Shown piece after piece: positions 43,038 through 53,019 of a stretch of DNA of 57,555 bases (the stretch's first letter is position 1; each line of letters begins with the position of its first letter). The translations under genes and the position numbers were made by a program. The stretch is from Gammaproteobacteria bacterium (GTDB taxonomy: Bacteria; Pseudomonadota; Gammaproteobacteria; RBG-16-57-12): the NCBI GenBank assembly GCA_021647245.1, contig JAKIVC010000019.1, forward strand, positions 1-57,555, read 5' to 3'. The notes under the pieces were generated by a model, which did no database searches, had not been told where the DNA came from, and saw nothing but the letters and a program-made list of their open reading frames with translations.

Positions 43038-44119
43038 TGTTGCTCTGGTTAGCTGATTATTTAACTCAGTTTCATAGTGGTTTTAATCTGTTTCAATACC
43101 TGACACTGCGTGTCATTTTGGGGGTGCTTACTGCGCTGGTGATCAGCCTCGTGGTTGGTCCAAAAATGATTCGCAAACTGAACGAATACCAGATGGGCCA
43201 ACCGATTCGTGGTGATGGCCCCGAGACACACCTTGTGAAAGAGGGAACGCCTACCATGGGTGGTGCGTTGATTTTGGTTTCGATTGCCATCAGTACGTTG
43301 TTGTGGGCCGACTTGAATAATCGCTATGTCTGGGTGGTCTTGCTGACAACTCTGGCATTTGGTGCCATTGGCTGGGTTGATGACTGGAAAAAACTGGTTA
43401 AGAAAGACCCTAAAGGGCTGAGTGCCCGCTACAAATATTTTTGGCAGTCTGTTGCTGCCTTGGTGAGTGCCTCAGCACTCTACTTTACTGCGGTGATTCC
43501 TGCGGAGACGGCATTCTATATGCCATTTTTTAAGGATGTTGTGATCAACCTGGGCGCGATGTTTATCGTGTTGAGCTATTTCGTGATCGTGGGTTCGAGC
43601 AATGCCGTCAATTTGACAGATGGCCTGGATGGTCTGGCGATTCTGCCAACCGTCATGGTGGCGGGTGCATTGGCGCTGTTTGCTTATGTGACCGGTCATG
43701 CTGGGTTTGCCAATTATCTTTCGATTGCCCACCTGCCCGGTGCGGGTGAAGTGGCTATTTTCTGTGCCGCCATCGTCGGTGCCGGGTTAGGTTTTTTGTG
43801 GTTCAACACCTACCCTGCGATGGTTTTTATGGGTGATGTCGGCGCACTGGCGCTGGGTGCGGCGCTGGGTGTAGTGGCGGTGGTATTACGCCAAGAGGTG
43901 GTGCTCTTCATTATGGGCGGAGTGTTTGTTATGGAGACGCTTTCGGTGATTATTCAGGTGGTCAGTTATAAGACCACCGGGCGACGAGTATTTCGTATGG
44001 CACCGCTACATCACCATTTTGAGTTAAAAGGGTGGCCTGAGCCGAGAGTCATTGTGCGTTTCTGGATTATAACCATCATTCTTGTTTTGATCGGTTTGGC
44101 TTCATTGAAGATTCGATAG
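43037..44119 (+). CDS. mraY: Phospho-MurNAc-pentapeptide transferase MraY
   Basis: Integral membrane enzyme making lipid I from UDP-MurNAc-pentapeptide and undecaprenyl phosphate. 360 residues, about ten transmembrane helices. Conserved cytoplasmic motifs: [21 protein letters not shown] (Asp pair), [27 protein letters not shown] and the histidine-rich [15 protein letters not shown]. It overlaps murF by one base and is followed 6 nt later by murD. Confidence 0.96.
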   Translation: MLLWLADYLTQFHSGFNLFQYLTLRVILGVLTALVISLVVGPKMIRKLNEYQMGQPIRGDGPETHLVKEGTPTMGGALILVSIAISTLLWADLNNRYVWVVLLTTLAFGAIGWVDDWKKLVKKDPKGLSARYKYFWQSVAALVSASALYFTAVIPAETAFYMPFFKDVVINLGAMFIVLSYFVIVGSSNAVNLTDGLDGLAILPTVMVAGALALFAYVTGHAGFANYLSIAHLPGAGEVAIFCAAIVGAGLGFLWFNTYPAMVFMGDVGALALGAALGVVAVVLRQEVVLFIMGGVFVMETLSVIIQVVSYKTTGRRVFRMAPLHHHFELKGWPEPRVIVRFWIITIILVLIGLASLKIR

Positions 44120-44125
44120 CGGAGT

Positions 44126-45484
44126 ATGCAAGTGAAATCAACAGCAGAGAGAGTACCGCAGCCGTTACCAACCCTGATTGTCGGGTTAGGTAAAAGCGGT
44201 CTCTCATGCGCGCAATTTTTGTCTCAACAAGGTGAGTCGGTAGCGGTGACGGATAGCCGGATTTCACCACCCGGCTTAGATGTTTTGCATGAGACCTTGC
44301 CCGATGTGCCGGTATTTGTGGGTGGTTTTGATGAAGCGGCTTTTGATGCGGCAGAGCGTCTGATTATCAGCCCAGGGGTCTCACTGCAGGAACCCTTAAT
44401 CCAGAAGGCGCTGGCTCGTGGGGTTGAGGTGAGTGGAGATATTGCGCTGTTTGCCTCCTTAGCCCAAGCCCCGATCGCCGCGATTACTGGCTCAAACGGT
44501 AAGAGCACAGTCACCCTGTTGTTGACAGCGATGGCCGCCCGCAGCGGAAAGCGGGTGTTGGTGGGTGGGAATATTGGTATACCCGCTTTAGCGTTGTTGG
44601 CACAGCCGGTGCCCGACCTGTATGTGTTGGAGCTCTCCAGCTTTCAGCTTGAAACGGCCACAGAAGTTAATGCGGCGGTCGCAACGGTGTTGAACATATC
44701 AGAAGATCATATGGATCGATATGACAACCTAGCGAGTTATAGCCGAGCCAAACAGGCGATCTTTAATGGCGCGAAGAGCCAAGTGCTCAATCGTGATGAT
44801 CCACGAGTTGCAGCCATGGCTGCCGGATGTGAGAAGGCAGGTTGGTTCACTTTGAATAGCCCCCGCGAGGGTGAGTATGGATTGTGTGAATGGTCGGGAG
44901 AGCAGTGGCTGTGCTGTGGTCAGCAGCGGCTGATGTTGGTGGCTGATGTCTGCATGGTTGGGCGGGCTAACTTGGCTAATGCACTGGCCGCACTCGCCAT
45001 GGGTGATGCACTGGGCTTGGATCGTGGGGCAATGGTCACCACACTGAATGAGTTTGCAGGGCTGCCGCACCGTTGCCAGTATGTTGCAAACCGCAGGGGT
45101 GTGGCCTGGTACAACGACTCCAAGGCGACCAATGTGGGCGCCACGCTGGCGGCTATAAACGGCTTTGACGGTAAACTGGTTCTGATTGCCGGCGGTCAGG
45201 GGAAGGGTGCGGACTTCACGCCGCTGCAAGCCGTGAGCGACAAGTTAAAAGCGGTGGTGCTGATGGGTGAAGATGGGGAGAAGATTGCCTCATTGTTACA
45301 GGAGAGTGTGCCCTGCCAGTACGCCACTACGATGCGAGAGGCGGTGGAGATGGCGGCTAGGTTGGTGGAGCCGGGTGAGCAGGTATTGCTTTCGCCGGCC
45401 TGTGCCAGCTTCGATATGTTTGAGGGCTTTGAGGCGCGTGGCGAGCAGTTTTCCGATGCGGTTAAGGGGCTTTCAAATGGCTAA
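44126..45484 (+). CDS. murD: UDP-MurNAc-L-Ala--D-Glu ligase MurD
   Basis: Adds D-glutamate to UDP-MurNAc-L-Ala in the cytoplasm. 452 residues. The N-terminal dinucleotide-like fold has IVGLGKSGLSCAQFL, the ATP loop is AITGSNGKSTVTLL (GSNGKST at 122-128), with NISEDHMDRY, and the C-terminal domain has GLPHRCQYV, YNDSKATNVGAT and LSPACASFDMFEGFEARGE. All are typical. It overlaps the ftsW start by 8 nt. Confidence 0.96.
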   Translation: MQVKSTAERVPQPLPTLIVGLGKSGLSCAQFLSQQGESVAVTDSRISPPGLDVLHETLPDVPVFVGGFDEAAFDAAERLIISPGVSLQEPLIQKALARGVEVSGDIALFASLAQAPIAAITGSNGKSTVTLLLTAMAARSGKRVLVGGNIGIPALALLAQPVPDLYVLELSSFQLETATEVNAAVATVLNISEDHMDRYDNLASYSRAKQAIFNGAKSQVLNRDDPRVAAMAAGCEKAGWFTLNSPREGEYGLCEWSGEQWLCCGQQRLMLVADVCMVGRANLANALAALAMGDALGLDRGAMVTTLNEFAGLPHRCQYVANRRGVAWYNDSKATNVGATLAAINGFDGKLVLIAGGQGKGADFTPLQAVSDKLKAVVLMGEDGEKIASLLQESVPCQYATTMREAVEMAARLVEPGEQVLLSPACASFDMFEGFEARGEQFSDAVKGLSNG

Positions 45485-46649
45485 CCTAGTGATGGGTGCT
45501 CAAGTGCCTGAGAGTATGTTTAACATTGACAATACACTGGTATTGACGGTGCTAACGCTGCTCTCTATTGGCCTGGTAATGATGACATCCGCCTCAATTA
45601 GTATTGCTGATGAATCGATGAATTCGCCTTTTCACTACCTGCAAAAACAGTCGGTCTTTATTGTTGTCGGTCTGGTGTGTGGTGCGGTGTTGTTTGCAGT
45701 ATCTCTTGAGCATTGGGAGCGCTTTAGTCCGCTGCTACTGCTGATGGGTTTTATTTTGTTGATTTTGGTGTTGATTCCAGGTGTCGGTATTGAGGTAAAG
45801 GGTAGTCGACGCTGGTTGCCATTGGGCGTGGCAAATTTCCAGGCATCCGAGTTGGTCAAACTGTTGGTGATTATCTTTATGGCAGGCTATCTGGTGCGGC
45901 GGCTTGATGAAGTCCGAACTCATATTGTGGGCTTTATAAAACCCTTTTTTATTCTTGCGCTGTTGAGTGCGTTACTAATTGCAGAGCCTGATTTTGGTTC
46001 AACGGTGGTGATCATGGCGACCGCAATGGGCATGCTTTTTCTGGCGGGTGTGCCATTGAGCCGTTTTGTGGTTCTGCTGGCGACGGTTGCGGGGCTGCTG
46101 GCCGTTTTAGTGGTGGTGGAGCCTTACCGAATGGCCCGAATTGTCTCTTTTATGGACCCTTGGGCGGACCCCTTTGGTAATGGCTTCCAGTTAACACAGG
46201 CGCTGATCGCATTTGGGCGCGGTGAATGGCTTGGTGTTGGCCTGGGTGAGAGTGTTCAGAAGCTCTTTTACCTGCCCGAAGCGCATACCGATTTTGTATT
46301 CTCTGTTTTGTCAGAGGAGCTTGGCTTTGCGGGGGGTGCCCTAGTGATATTCCTGTTCGGTTTACTGGTGTGGCGGGCGTTTCGTATTGGCAAGCTGGCA
46401 CTGTTGAATGGCCAGCTTTTTGGTGGTTACCTTGCCTTTGGGATTGGCCTTTGGCTGGGTATGCAGGCTTTTATCAATATAGGCGTGAATATGGGCGTGT
46501 TACCAACCAAGGGTTTGACGCTGCCATTGATGAGTTATGGCGGCTCCAGCATTGTCGTGACCTGTGTTGCGATAGCGCTGCTGCTGCGTGTCTACCATGA
46601 AGCGAAACTTGCCGAGCTTTCTGAATATGGCAAGGCGGTGAACGCATGA
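45477..46649 (+). CDS. ftsW: Septal peptidoglycan glycosyltransferase FtsW
   Basis: SEDS-family polymerase of the divisome, about 390 residues and ten membrane helices. The true start is the ATG at 45477; the frame upstream to 45267 is a shadow of murD. Conserved SEDS segments are visible: GSRRWLPLGVANFQASELVKL, EPDFGSTVVI, QALIAFGRGEWLGVGLGESVQKLFYLPEAHTDF (catalytic Asp region) and the C-terminal PTKGLTLPLMSYGGSS. It works with FtsI from the same operon. It overlaps murG by 4 nt. Confidence 0.95.
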   Translation: MANLVMGAQVPESMFNIDNTLVLTVLTLLSIGLVMMTSASISIADESMNSPFHYLQKQSVFIVVGLVCGAVLFAVSLEHWERFSPLLLLMGFILLILVLIPGVGIEVKGSRRWLPLGVANFQASELVKLLVIIFMAGYLVRRLDEVRTHIVGFIKPFFILALLSALLIAEPDFGSTVVIMATAMGMLFLAGVPLSRFVVLLATVAGLLAVLVVVEPYRMARIVSFMDPWADPFGNGFQLTQALIAFGRGEWLGVGLGESVQKLFYLPEAHTDFVFSVLSEELGFAGGALVIFLFGLLVWRAFRIGKLALLNGQLFGGYLAFGIGLWLGMQAFINIGVNMGVLPTKGLTLPLMSYGGSSIVVTCVAIALLLRVYHEAKLAELSEYGKAVNA

Positions 46650-47740
46650 AGCAGACGGCCTCCATTTTAATTATGGCGGGTGGTACCGGTGGCCACATCT
46701 ATCCGGCGCTGGCAGTGGCTGAGCAGCTGCGTGAGCAGGGTGTTGAGGTGCGCTGGTTAGGTACCCGTGCCGGCCTCGAAGCGGAGGTGGTGCCCAAGGC
46801 GAATATTGCCATTGACTACATCAATATCAGCGGCGTCAGAGGCAAGGGTTTACTGCGTAAATTGAGTATGCCCTTTACGCTGCTCAGCGCAATGTGGCAG
46901 GCGTGGAAAATACTACGCCAACGCAACCCCTCTGCGGTACTGGGAATGGGCGGATTTGTTACCGGCCCGGCGGGCCTGGTTGCCGCCCTCACCGGCAGAA
47001 AATTGTTGGTGCATGAACAGAATGCAGTGCCCGGAATGACCAACCGCTGGTTGGCTCGCTGGGCCGACAAGGTGATGGCCGCTTTTCCAGGTGTACTGCC
47101 TAGATCAGAGTTAACGGGCAACCCGATTCGAGGGGAGATTCTAAATCTTGCAGCGCCTGCTGAGCGCTTCCAAGCGCGCCAGGGACAGCCGCTGCATCTG
47201 CTGGTGTTGGGCGGAAGCCTGGGGGCAAAAGCGTTGAACGATGTGCTACCAGCAGCGTTAGCACTTTTAAGTGGTGAAAATGAATATGAAGTATGGCACC
47301 AGACGGGAAAACGGAATATTAGCACTGCCAAAGACGGCTATCAGCAGGCGGGCGTTAATGGGCGTATTGAGGCCTATATCGACGATATGGCAGCGGCTTA
47401 TGGCTGGGCCGATCTGGTGATTTGCCGCGCGGGAGCACTTACCATTTCTGAATTGGCATGTGCCGGAATAGGCTCTATTTTAGTGCCGTATCCATACGCT
47501 GTGGATGATCACCAAACTAAAAATGCGGCATACCTGGTGGCGCATGCGGCAGCAACCGTGGTATCACAAAATGAGCTAAAAGCAGAGCAGCTGGCGGAGA
47601 TGATCAAACAATATCTACACCTCAATAATGGCCGCACTGAACTTCTGAAAATGGCAGAAGCGGCACGCGCTTTGGGTAAGCCGGGTGCAACGCTAACCGT
47701 AGCGAACCGCTGTCTGGAGGTCGCAAATAATGGCGCATAA
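46646..47740 (+). CDS. murG: Lipid II synthase MurG
   Basis: GT28 glycosyltransferase that adds GlcNAc to lipid I on the inner membrane face. 364 residues. The N-terminal G loops are [16 protein letters not shown] and [14 protein letters not shown], with [15 protein letters not shown]. The C-terminal donor site has [15 protein letters not shown] and [19 protein letters not shown], then [13 protein letters not shown]. It overlaps ftsW by 4 nt and murC by 11 nt. Confidence 0.96.
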   Translation: MKQTASILIMAGGTGGHIYPALAVAEQLREQGVEVRWLGTRAGLEAEVVPKANIAIDYINISGVRGKGLLRKLSMPFTLLSAMWQAWKILRQRNPSAVLGMGGFVTGPAGLVAALTGRKLLVHEQNAVPGMTNRWLARWADKVMAAFPGVLPRSELTGNPIRGEILNLAAPAERFQARQGQPLHLLVLGGSLGAKALNDVLPAALALLSGENEYEVWHQTGKRNISTAKDGYQQAGVNGRIEAYIDDMAAAYGWADLVICRAGALTISELACAGIGSILVPYPYAVDDHQTKNAAYLVAHAAATVVSQNELKAEQLAEMIKQYLHLNNGRTELLKMAEAARALGKPGATLTVANRCLEVANNGA

Positions 47741-49139
47741 TCAGGGTATGGGGCGAGTACAGCGCATTCACTTCGTAGGTATCGGTGGTGTCGGTATGGG
47801 TGGCATTGCAGAAGTACTGAAAAACTTAGGCTATAAAGTGTCGGGTTCGGATCTACTCCAAGGCCAGATGACACAGCGTTTGAGCGAGCTGGGTGCCCAA
47901 ATTGTTATCGGCCACGATGCTGGATTAGTCGATGATGCGGATGTAGTGGTGGTCTCCAGTGCGATTGATGAATCAAATATTGAGGTGGCCCGTGCCCGTG
48001 AATTGAGGGTACCGATTATTCCTCGTGCCGAGATGCTAGCGGAGCTGATGCGCTTTCGCCACGGTATTGCGGTTGCCGGAACACACGGCAAGACCACCAC
48101 TACCAGTTTTGTGGCCAGTCTGTTGGCCGAGGGGGGGCTTGATCCGACGTTTGTGATTGGTGGCCGTTTGAATAGCGCCGGCAGCAATGCTCGCTTGGGG
48201 CGCAGCCACTATTTGGTGGCAGAGGCGGATGAGAGCGACGCCTCTTTTTTGCACCTGCAACCGATGACGGCAATTGTCACCAATATTGAGGCCGACCACA
48301 TGTCGACCTACGGCGGTGACTTCGAAAAGTTACGCCAAACCTTTTTGGAGTTTCTGCACCATCTACCTTTTTACGGCTTGGCGGTGCTCTGTGTAGATGA
48401 CCCGGTGATCAGCGCGATGTTACATGAGGTGAGTCGCCCGGTAGTGACTTATGGTTTTAGTGAAAATGCAGATTACCGGGCCAGCGATGTGCAGTGCCAG
48501 CAGGGACGCTCGCACTTCAGTGTCTCGCGGCCTGACAAGAGCAAACGGCTACAAATCGAATTGAACCTGCCGGGGCGGCACAATATTCAGAACGCCTTGG
48601 CGGCGATTGCCGTTGCGGACCAGCTGGGCGTCGATGACGATGCCATTCAGCAGGCGCTGATCCAGTTTGAGGGCATTGCACGACGCTTTCAAATATATGG
48701 AGAGCTGCAAATGCCGGTAGGCGAGGTGCTATTGATCGATGATTATGGCCACCACCCCACAGAGATTGAGGCAACGGTGAATGCGATACGTGAGAGCTGG
48801 CCTGAACGGCGTTTAGTGGTTGCCTTTCAACCCCACCGATATAGCCGTACCGAAGAGCTGTTTGAAGATTTTGTACTGCAACTGAGCGAGCCAGACCTAC
48901 TGCTATTGCTAGAGGTGTTTGCGGCAGGTGAAGAGCCTATTGCAGGGGCGGATAGCCGCTCACTTTGCAAAGCGATTCGCGCCAGAGGCCAGGTGACCCC
49001 TGTTTTTGTTGAGCAGCGAGAAGCGTTACCCGAGTTGTTACCTGCACTGCTGAAAGCAGGTGATGTTTTGTTGCTTCTCGGTGCGGGTAATATTGGCCGC
49101 AGTGCGCAGCAGCTGGCTGCACGGTGGGGAGGTCAATAG
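47730..49139 (+). CDS. murC: UDP-MurNAc--L-Ala ligase MurC
   Basis: Adds the first amino acid to UDP-MurNAc. 469 residues. [16 protein letters not shown] at the N-terminus, ATP loop [14 protein letters not shown] (GTHGKTT at 117-123), [14 protein letters not shown], and [19 protein letters not shown] with [16 protein letters not shown] in the C-terminal half. A complete three-domain Mur ligase. Its start lies 11 nt inside murG, and its stop is just before the GTG start of murB. Confidence 0.96.
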   Translation: MAHNQGMGRVQRIHFVGIGGVGMGGIAEVLKNLGYKVSGSDLLQGQMTQRLSELGAQIVIGHDAGLVDDADVVVVSSAIDESNIEVARARELRVPIIPRAEMLAELMRFRHGIAVAGTHGKTTTTSFVASLLAEGGLDPTFVIGGRLNSAGSNARLGRSHYLVAEADESDASFLHLQPMTAIVTNIEADHMSTYGGDFEKLRQTFLEFLHHLPFYGLAVLCVDDPVISAMLHEVSRPVVTYGFSENADYRASDVQCQQGRSHFSVSRPDKSKRLQIELNLPGRHNIQNALAAIAVADQLGVDDDAIQQALIQFEGIARRFQIYGELQMPVGEVLLIDDYGHHPTEIEATVNAIRESWPERRLVVAFQPHRYSRTEELFEDFVLQLSEPDLLLLLEVFAAGEEPIAGADSRSLCKAIRARGQVTPVFVEQREALPELLPALLKAGDVLLLLGAGNIGRSAQQLAARWGGQ

Positions 49140-49141
49140 TA

Positions 49142-50047
49142 GTGGTGCTGCGTAACCACACTTTTACCGGTTTGCGAGGTGAGTTGAAGTTTAACGAGCC
49201 GATGTCCGCACACACTACCTGGCGTGTAGGTGGCCCGGCTGACTGTTATTACAAACCGGCGGGTATTGATGATTTGGCTGTTTTTTTGAGCCAGCTGCCC
49301 GCCGATGAGCCACTGTTTTGGCTTGGCCTAGGCAGTAATGTGCTGGTGCGCGATGGTGGCCTTCGCGGCACCGTGATTGCTTATTTTGGCGGGCTGAATG
49401 AGATCACTCAACTTGCGGGCAGTGCTGTAAAAGTAGAGGCGGGTGTTGCCTGTGCAAAGGTTGCTCGCTTCTGTGCCAAGCAGGGGCTGGTGGGGGCCGA
49501 GTTTCTGAGTGGCATTCCGGGTGCAATGGGCGGGGCGCTGGCAATGAATGCGGGTGCTTTCGGTGGCGAAACCTGGCGGCTAGTTGATCGAGTGGAGGTG
49601 ATGCGGCGAGATGGCAAGTGTCAGATCCGTGATGCGGCGGAGTATAAAGTAGGTTATCGCACGGTGGTTGCCCCTGAAAATGATGAGTGGTTCGTCGCCG
49701 CTTGGTTGTCGCTGCGCGAGGGTGATGGCAACGAAACGATGAATGATATTCGTCAGTTACTGGCGCGCCGTAGTGTGACGCAGCCCACCCAGTTGGCAAA
49801 TGCAGGCTCGGTATTTCGTAACCCACAAGCGGATTACGCCGCTCGACTGATTGAAGCGTGCGGTTTGAAGGGGCGAGCAATTGGAGGGGCTGTTGTATCG
49901 GAAAAACATGCCAACTTTATTGTGAATAGTGGCGATGCCACCGCAGCGGATATTGAGCAGCTTATTAATGAAGTGATGCAAACAGTAAAACAACAACAAG
50001 GTGTTGAGTTGAAAAAAGAGGTACACCTGCTTGGAGTTGAGCAATGA
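49142..50047 (+). CDS. murB: UDP-N-acetylenolpyruvoylglucosamine reductase MurB
   Basis: FAD enzyme reducing UDP-GlcNAc-enolpyruvate to UDP-MurNAc. About 301 residues, the shorter type II form rather than the E. coli type I (342 residues). FAD-binding segments AHTTWRVGGPADCYYKP, GLGSNVLVRDGGLRG and LSGIPGAMGGALAMNAGAFGGE; substrate region YKVGYRTVV; NAGSVFRNP; AGCL-like EACGLKGRAIGGAVVSEKHANFI. I start at the GTG at 49142, 9 nt after a GGGGAGG site. The upstream GTG 49124 lies inside murC and the GTG at 49145 is also possible. Confidence 0.94.
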   Translation: MVLRNHTFTGLRGELKFNEPMSAHTTWRVGGPADCYYKPAGIDDLAVFLSQLPADEPLFWLGLGSNVLVRDGGLRGTVIAYFGGLNEITQLAGSAVKVEAGVACAKVARFCAKQGLVGAEFLSGIPGAMGGALAMNAGAFGGETWRLVDRVEVMRRDGKCQIRDAAEYKVGYRTVVAPENDEWFVAAWLSLREGDGNETMNDIRQLLARRSVTQPTQLANAGSVFRNPQADYAARLIEACGLKGRAIGGAVVSEKHANFIVNSGDATAADIEQLINEVMQTVKQQQGVELKKEVHLLGVEQ

Positions 50048-50973
50048 GTATCACGGGATCAAATCAGGCATTTGGCAAAGTGGCGGTTATGATGGGCGGG
50101 CTGTCGGCGGAGCGAGAAATATCACTTAAAAGTGGTGCTGCGGTGTTGGCCTCGTTACAGCGTTCGGGTGTTGATGCTTATGGTGTTGATGTGGGTGGAG
50201 ATATTCTCGAAGTGCTGGCTAAGGGTCAATTTGATCGTGCCTTCAACATGCTGCATGGCCGCGGTGGTGAGGATGGTGTCATTCAGGGCGCGTTACAGCT
50301 GCTGGATATTCCCTATACCGGGAGTGGGGTGCTCTCCTCAGCGCTTAGTATGGACAAGATGCGCTGTAAGCAGTTGTGGCAGGCACTCGGCCTACCCACA
50401 CCGGCCATGGTCGAGCTGCGGGAAGAGGCTGATCTAGCTACGGCTATTGAGCTGCTCCAGCTGCCGCTGGTGGTGAAGCCAAGCCATGAGGGGTCAAGTG
50501 TCGGCATGAGTAAGGTGATAGCGGCGGAGCAGCTGTTACCCGCCTGGCAACGGGCTAAACAGTATGATGACTGCATCATTGCCGAGCCGTGGGTCAGTGG
50601 GGGTGAGTTTACCATCGCTATCTTGGAGGGTGAGGCACTGCCACCTATAAAGGTGGAGACTCCCCGCGAGTTTTATGACTTTGCGGCGAAGTACCAGGAG
50701 AATTCCACCCGCTACCTCTGCCCCTGTGGCTTGAGTGATGAGCGGGTGGCAGCACTGCAAGCGCTGGCGCTGCGTGCATTCAAAGCGCTCAATGCCGAAG
50801 GGTGGGGGCGGGTTGATGTGCTCACCGATGAGCGAGGTGATTTTTGGTTGCTGGAGTTTAACAGTGTGCCGGGAATGACAGATCACAGTCTGGTGCCCAT
50901 GGCGGCTAAGGCGGCGGGTATTGAATTTGATGAGCTGGTGCTGCGTATTTTAGCGCAGAGCCTGAAGGTGTGA
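50044..50973 (+). CDS. ddl: D-alanine--D-alanine ligase (Ddl)
   Basis: ATP-grasp enzyme making D-Ala-D-Ala for MurF. 309 residues, the size of DdlB. Signatures: MMGGLSAEREISLKSG, HGRGGEDGVIQGALQLLDIPYTGSG, KPSHEGSSVGMSKV, EPWVSGGEFTIAIL, and WGRVDVLTDERGDFWLLEFNSVPGMTDHSLVP. It overlaps murB by 4 nt and precedes ftsQ by 3 nt. Confidence 0.95.
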   Translation: MSITGSNQAFGKVAVMMGGLSAEREISLKSGAAVLASLQRSGVDAYGVDVGGDILEVLAKGQFDRAFNMLHGRGGEDGVIQGALQLLDIPYTGSGVLSSALSMDKMRCKQLWQALGLPTPAMVELREEADLATAIELLQLPLVVKPSHEGSSVGMSKVIAAEQLLPAWQRAKQYDDCIIAEPWVSGGEFTIAILEGEALPPIKVETPREFYDFAAKYQENSTRYLCPCGLSDERVAALQALALRAFKALNAEGWGRVDVLTDERGDFWLLEFNSVPGMTDHSLVPMAAKAAGIEFDELVLRILAQSLKV

Positions 50974-50976
50974 AAA

Positions 50977-51729
50977 ATGACGGCGAAGGCGACTCCGGCT
51001 ATAGCATTGACATGGCGAGAGCGCCTCTTTCCCCAGCTGGTTTGGGTAAGCTTAAAAGGTGCGCTGCTGCTGGGGCTGTTCGGGGGTGCATATTGGCTCT
51101 GGTTGCAGAGCGCCGCGTGGCTGCCAGTGAAGCAGATTTCGGTGACAGGGGTATTGCATGAGGTGAGTGGTGCTGAACTTCGAGATGTGGTCAAGCCACT
51201 GCTTCAGGATGGGATTATTCGTATGGATGTTCAGCAGGTGCGGGATGCCGTAGAGGCGATGCCTTGGGTTAGCCGCGTTACGGTGCGCCGCCAATGGCCT
51301 GACACCCTGGCTCTGGAGGTGGAAGAGCAGCCACTATTGGCCCGCTGGCATGATGATGCACTAGTGAATCTGCAGGGTGAACTGTTTTATCCCGCGACCA
51401 TTGAGGTGGATGCCAAAGTGCCACGGTTTGAAGGGGTCGATGGGTTGAGCCGCGAAATGGCAAAGCACTACCAGCGCTATCAACGGATATTAAGCGAGGT
51501 GGGCCTTTCGATTGTCGCCATCCGGGTGAGTAAGCGACACGCTTGGGTTGTTGAATTGGATAATGAAATTGAACTGATTCTGGGGCGCGAGCCACAAGAT
51601 CAACGGATAGAACGTTTTATTAATGTTTATCGCAATGAGCTGGCTGAAAAATCAAAACGAATCAGCCGGGTGGATTTGAGATACAGCAACGGGTTTTCCA
51701 TTAGCTGGAAAGAAAACAAGGTTGGGTAA
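50977..51729 (+). CDS. ftsQ: Cell division protein FtsQ
   Basis: Bitopic divisome protein of 250 residues. A short cytoplasmic part is followed by a transmembrane helix (about 26-46), a POTRA domain (VKQISVTGVLHEVSGAELRDVV and the following strand-helix units) and the FtsQ beta domain (VTVRRQWPDTLALEVEEQPLLARW, then the C-terminal RIERFINVYRNELAEKSKRI and VDLRYSNGFSISWK). It recruits FtsL/FtsB and connects with the cytoplasmic FtsA/FtsZ encoded next. Confidence 0.93.
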   Translation: MTAKATPAIALTWRERLFPQLVWVSLKGALLLGLFGGAYWLWLQSAAWLPVKQISVTGVLHEVSGAELRDVVKPLLQDGIIRMDVQQVRDAVEAMPWVSRVTVRRQWPDTLALEVEEQPLLARWHDDALVNLQGELFYPATIEVDAKVPRFEGVDGLSREMAKHYQRYQRILSEVGLSIVAIRVSKRHAWVVELDNEIELILGREPQDQRIERFINVYRNELAEKSKRISRVDLRYSNGFSISWKENKVG

Positions 51730-51741
51730 GAGGCTTATTTG

Positions 51742-52983
51742 ATGGCAAAGCAGGGAGAAAAAAACTTAATTGTCGGGCTGGATATCGGCACCTCGAAAGT
51801 GGTTGCCGTGGTGTGTGAAATCACACAGGAGAATGAGATAGAAATTATCGGCTTAGGTTCTCATCCATCCAGGGGACTTAAGAAAGGAGTGGTGGTTAAC
51901 ATCGAGTCCACTGTGCACTCCATTAAGCGTGCGGTTGAGGAGGCTGAGTTGATGTCAGGGTGCCATATTCATGCGGTCTATGCGGGGATTGCGGGCAGCC
52001 ATATTCGCAGCCTTAACTCCCACGGCATTGTGGCAATCTGTGACGGTGAAGTGACCCATTTTGATGTGGATCGTGTGATGGATGCGGCTCGTGCGGTCGC
52101 TATTCCAGCGGACCAAAAAATTCTCCATGTATTGCCCCAGGAGTTCATTATTGACAATCAAGAGGGGATTCGCGAACCGGTAGGCATGTCCGGTGTGCGC
52201 CTGGAAGCCAAGGTGCATGTGGTGACAGGGGCTGTTAGCGCGGCGCAAAATATTATCAAGTGTGTACGCCGATGTGGCCTTGAGGTTAATGATGTCATCC
52301 TTGAACAGTTTGCCTCGAGTTACGCAGTGTTGAGTGAAGATGAGAAAGAGCTGGGTGTCTGTCTTGTGGATATTGGCGGCGGCACCGCAGATATTGCCAT
52401 CTTCACAGAAGGGGCGATTAGACATACTGCGGTGATCCCCATTGCGGGTGACCAGGTGACCAATGATATTGCAGTGGCACTGCGTACCCCGACACACCAC
52501 GCAGAAGAGATAAAAATTAAATATGGCTGCTCATTGACGCAGCTCGCCAGTGCAGATGAGACGATAGAGGTGCCGAGTATTGGAGATCGCCCGCCGCGCC
52601 GCCTCTCGCGACACACCTTGGCCGAGGTGATTGAACCCCGCTATGAAGAGCTGTTGGGCCTTATTCAGGCGGAGTTACAACGCAGTGGCTATGAAGAACT
52701 GGTGGCAGGTGGAGTGGTTTTGACCGGTGGTAGCTCAAAGGTTGAAGGTTTGATCGAGTTGGCGGAAGAGGTTTTTCATATGCCGGTGCGGATCGGTATT
52801 CCTAAAAATGTAAGCGGTTTGGTTGATGTAGTAAGCAATCCGATTCATGCCACGGGTGTGGGCTTGTTGCAGTATGGCTTTCATCATTGCCACTTGGGGG
52901 CGGGAGAGCGCAAGTTGAACGCCGATTCGGGCGTGAAAGGGTTGTGGGACAAAATGAAAAGTTGGTTTCAGGGGAATTTGTAG
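51742..52983 (+). CDS. ftsA: Cell division protein FtsA
   Basis: Actin-like protein tethering FtsZ to the membrane. About 413 residues from the ATG at 51742, 8-9 nt after an AAGAGG site; a TTG one codon upstream is less likely. Phosphate and nucleotide loops: VGLDIGTSKVVAVV, VCLVDIGGGTADIAIF and VVLTGGSSKVEGL. It has the 1C subdomain (IVNIESTVHSIKRAVEEAE region) and a C-terminal amphipathic membrane-targeting helix (LWDKMKSWFQGNL). ftsZ follows 36 nt later with its own strong ribosome binding site. Confidence 0.95.
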   Translation: MAKQGEKNLIVGLDIGTSKVVAVVCEITQENEIEIIGLGSHPSRGLKKGVVVNIESTVHSIKRAVEEAELMSGCHIHAVYAGIAGSHIRSLNSHGIVAICDGEVTHFDVDRVMDAARAVAIPADQKILHVLPQEFIIDNQEGIREPVGMSGVRLEAKVHVVTGAVSAAQNIIKCVRRCGLEVNDVILEQFASSYAVLSEDEKELGVCLVDIGGGTADIAIFTEGAIRHTAVIPIAGDQVTNDIAVALRTPTHHAEEIKIKYGCSLTQLASADETIEVPSIGDRPPRRLSRHTLAEVIEPRYEELLGLIQAELQRSGYEELVAGGVVLTGGSSKVEGLIELAEEVFHMPVRIGIPKNVSGLVDVVSNPIHATGVGLLQYGFHHCHLGAGERKLNADSGVKGLWDKMKSWFQGNL

Positions 52984-53019
52984 TTTTTCTGGGTGTAAGG
53001 GAAATTAGGAGGTATAGAA